From contig JARROD010000360.1 in the NCBI GenBank assembly GCA_037384225.1, positions 1 through 6,955 on the forward strand: a stretch of DNA of 6,955 nt, written 5' to 3'. The notes under the pieces are model-generated. The model was not told the DNA's origin. It made no database searches and saw only the letters and a program-made list of their open reading frames with translations. This document shows positions 6,818-6,955 of the stretch, one piece after another (within the stretch, counting starts at the first letter, position 1; the number at the start of each line of letters is the position of its first letter). The position numbers were made by a program, and so were the translations under genes. The stretch is from JARROD01 sp037384225 (GTDB lineage: Bacteria; Pseudomonadota; Gammaproteobacteria; Pseudomonadales; Cellvibrionaceae).

Positions 6818-6837
6818 ATTGTGCGCTATATCACAAT
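6818..6837. promoter_or_regulatory. CRP/Vfr-like operator palindrome
   Basis: ATTGTG and CACAAT form a perfect six-base inverted repeat around an eight-base centre. Read as a CRP site it is TGTGC-N6-TCACA, which has the right spacing and nine of ten core bases of TGTGA-N6-TCACA. It lies about 235 bases upstream of the outer-membrane protein start and about 110 bases upstream of the ATG at 6939. It may control a gene beyond the right edge as well as, or instead of, the outer-membrane protein gene. No well-placed promoter is visible next to it, so function is inferred. Confidence 0.4.
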
Positions 6838-6955
6838 ACAATCGAACCCGGTGATCAGGCATACCAGCGCGGCACCCCGGAAAAACTTTTCCCTACATCG
6901 CGATTGATTTTTACCGCTATCGACCTCTAACCTACTAAATGACGGCCTTTGCGGC

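Larger units (their letters stand above)
6594..6955. other. Non-coding upstream region, no convincing gene
   Basis: These 362 bases carry no long open frame. They hold the 5' region of the outer-membrane protein gene, an imperfect inverted repeat (6730-6779), a CRP-like palindrome (6818-6837) and AT-rich stretches (for example 6781-6816). At the far right, an ATG at 6939 opens a plus-strand frame for only five or six codons, and a minus-strand frame closes with a stop near 6934-6936. Either could belong to a neighbouring gene, but too little is visible to call one. Confidence 0.6.

Noticed and set aside
6838..6852. Minus-strand CCGGGTTCGATTG, resembling a tRNA T-arm
   Set aside because: The 3' side of the T-stem does not pair, and no acceptor stem, D-arm or anticodon arm can be drawn around it.
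6879..6892. GGAAAA/TTTTCC hairpin as a terminator
   Set aside because: The loop would be only two bases (or the stem only five weak pairs), and no GC-rich stem or T-run is present.
6939..6955. Possible plus-strand gene start (ATG at 6939)
   Set aside because: Only five or six codons are visible and there is no clear ribosome-binding site upstream.
6916..6955. Possible 3' end of a minus-strand gene (AAKAVI then stop)
   Set aside because: Six codons cannot be distinguished from chance, and no terminator follows.

Overview
The window looks like chromosomal DNA from a Gram-negative bacterium, most likely a gammaproteobacterium. It carries an arn-type lipid A modification cluster, which acts on outer-membrane lipopolysaccharide, and next to it a gene for an Omp85-type outer-membrane beta-barrel protein. 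I cannot name the genus from the sequence. GC content is higher in the arn genes than in the outer-membrane protein gene and its upstream region, but nothing looks foreign. I see no RNA genes, insertion sequences, CRISPR arrays or phage genes.

Layout: positions 1-4857 form one tightly packed plus-strand operon that enters from beyond the left edge. It begins with the last 133 codons of a multi-pass membrane protein that resembles the C-terminal end of an ArnT/PMT-type lipid-linked sugar transferase. Next come arnB (UDP-4-keto-pentose aminotransferase, 420-1562), arnE (1565-1921) and arnF (1929-2366), the two small subunits of the undecaprenyl-phosphate-L-Ara4N flippase. A second, nearly full-length ArnT/PMT-type transferase follows (2387-4099, interrupted by 22 unknown bases), then a PAP2-superfamily membrane phosphatase (about 4102-4857). 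Gaps between genes are 2 to 20 bases, or a slight overlap. A convergent minus-strand gene (6593-4866) encodes a single-POTRA Omp85/D15 outer-membrane protein. Positions 6594-6955 hold no convincing gene but contain a CRP-like palindrome, an imperfect long inverted repeat and a weak candidate promoter.

How the genes work together: ArnB makes UDP-L-Ara4N from the keto-sugar. The missing enzymes ArnA, ArnC and ArnD would supply that substrate and build the lipid-linked sugar. ArnE/ArnF would flip undecaprenyl-phosphate-sugar to the periplasmic face, and the ArnT-like transferase would put the sugar on lipid A or another acceptor. The PAP2 phosphatase may remove or move phosphate on lipid A or undecaprenyl (pyro)phosphate. 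The gene order differs from the enterobacterial arnBCADTEF operon.

The points most worth checking are: two transferase genes flanking arnB-E-F; an ArnT-like enzyme with Ser where ArnT has its catalytic-motif Asp; an accessory PAP2 enzyme in the operon; and the CRP-like site upstream of the outer-membrane protein gene. I found no clearly novel system. The best candidate for novelty is a variant aminosugar-modification operon.
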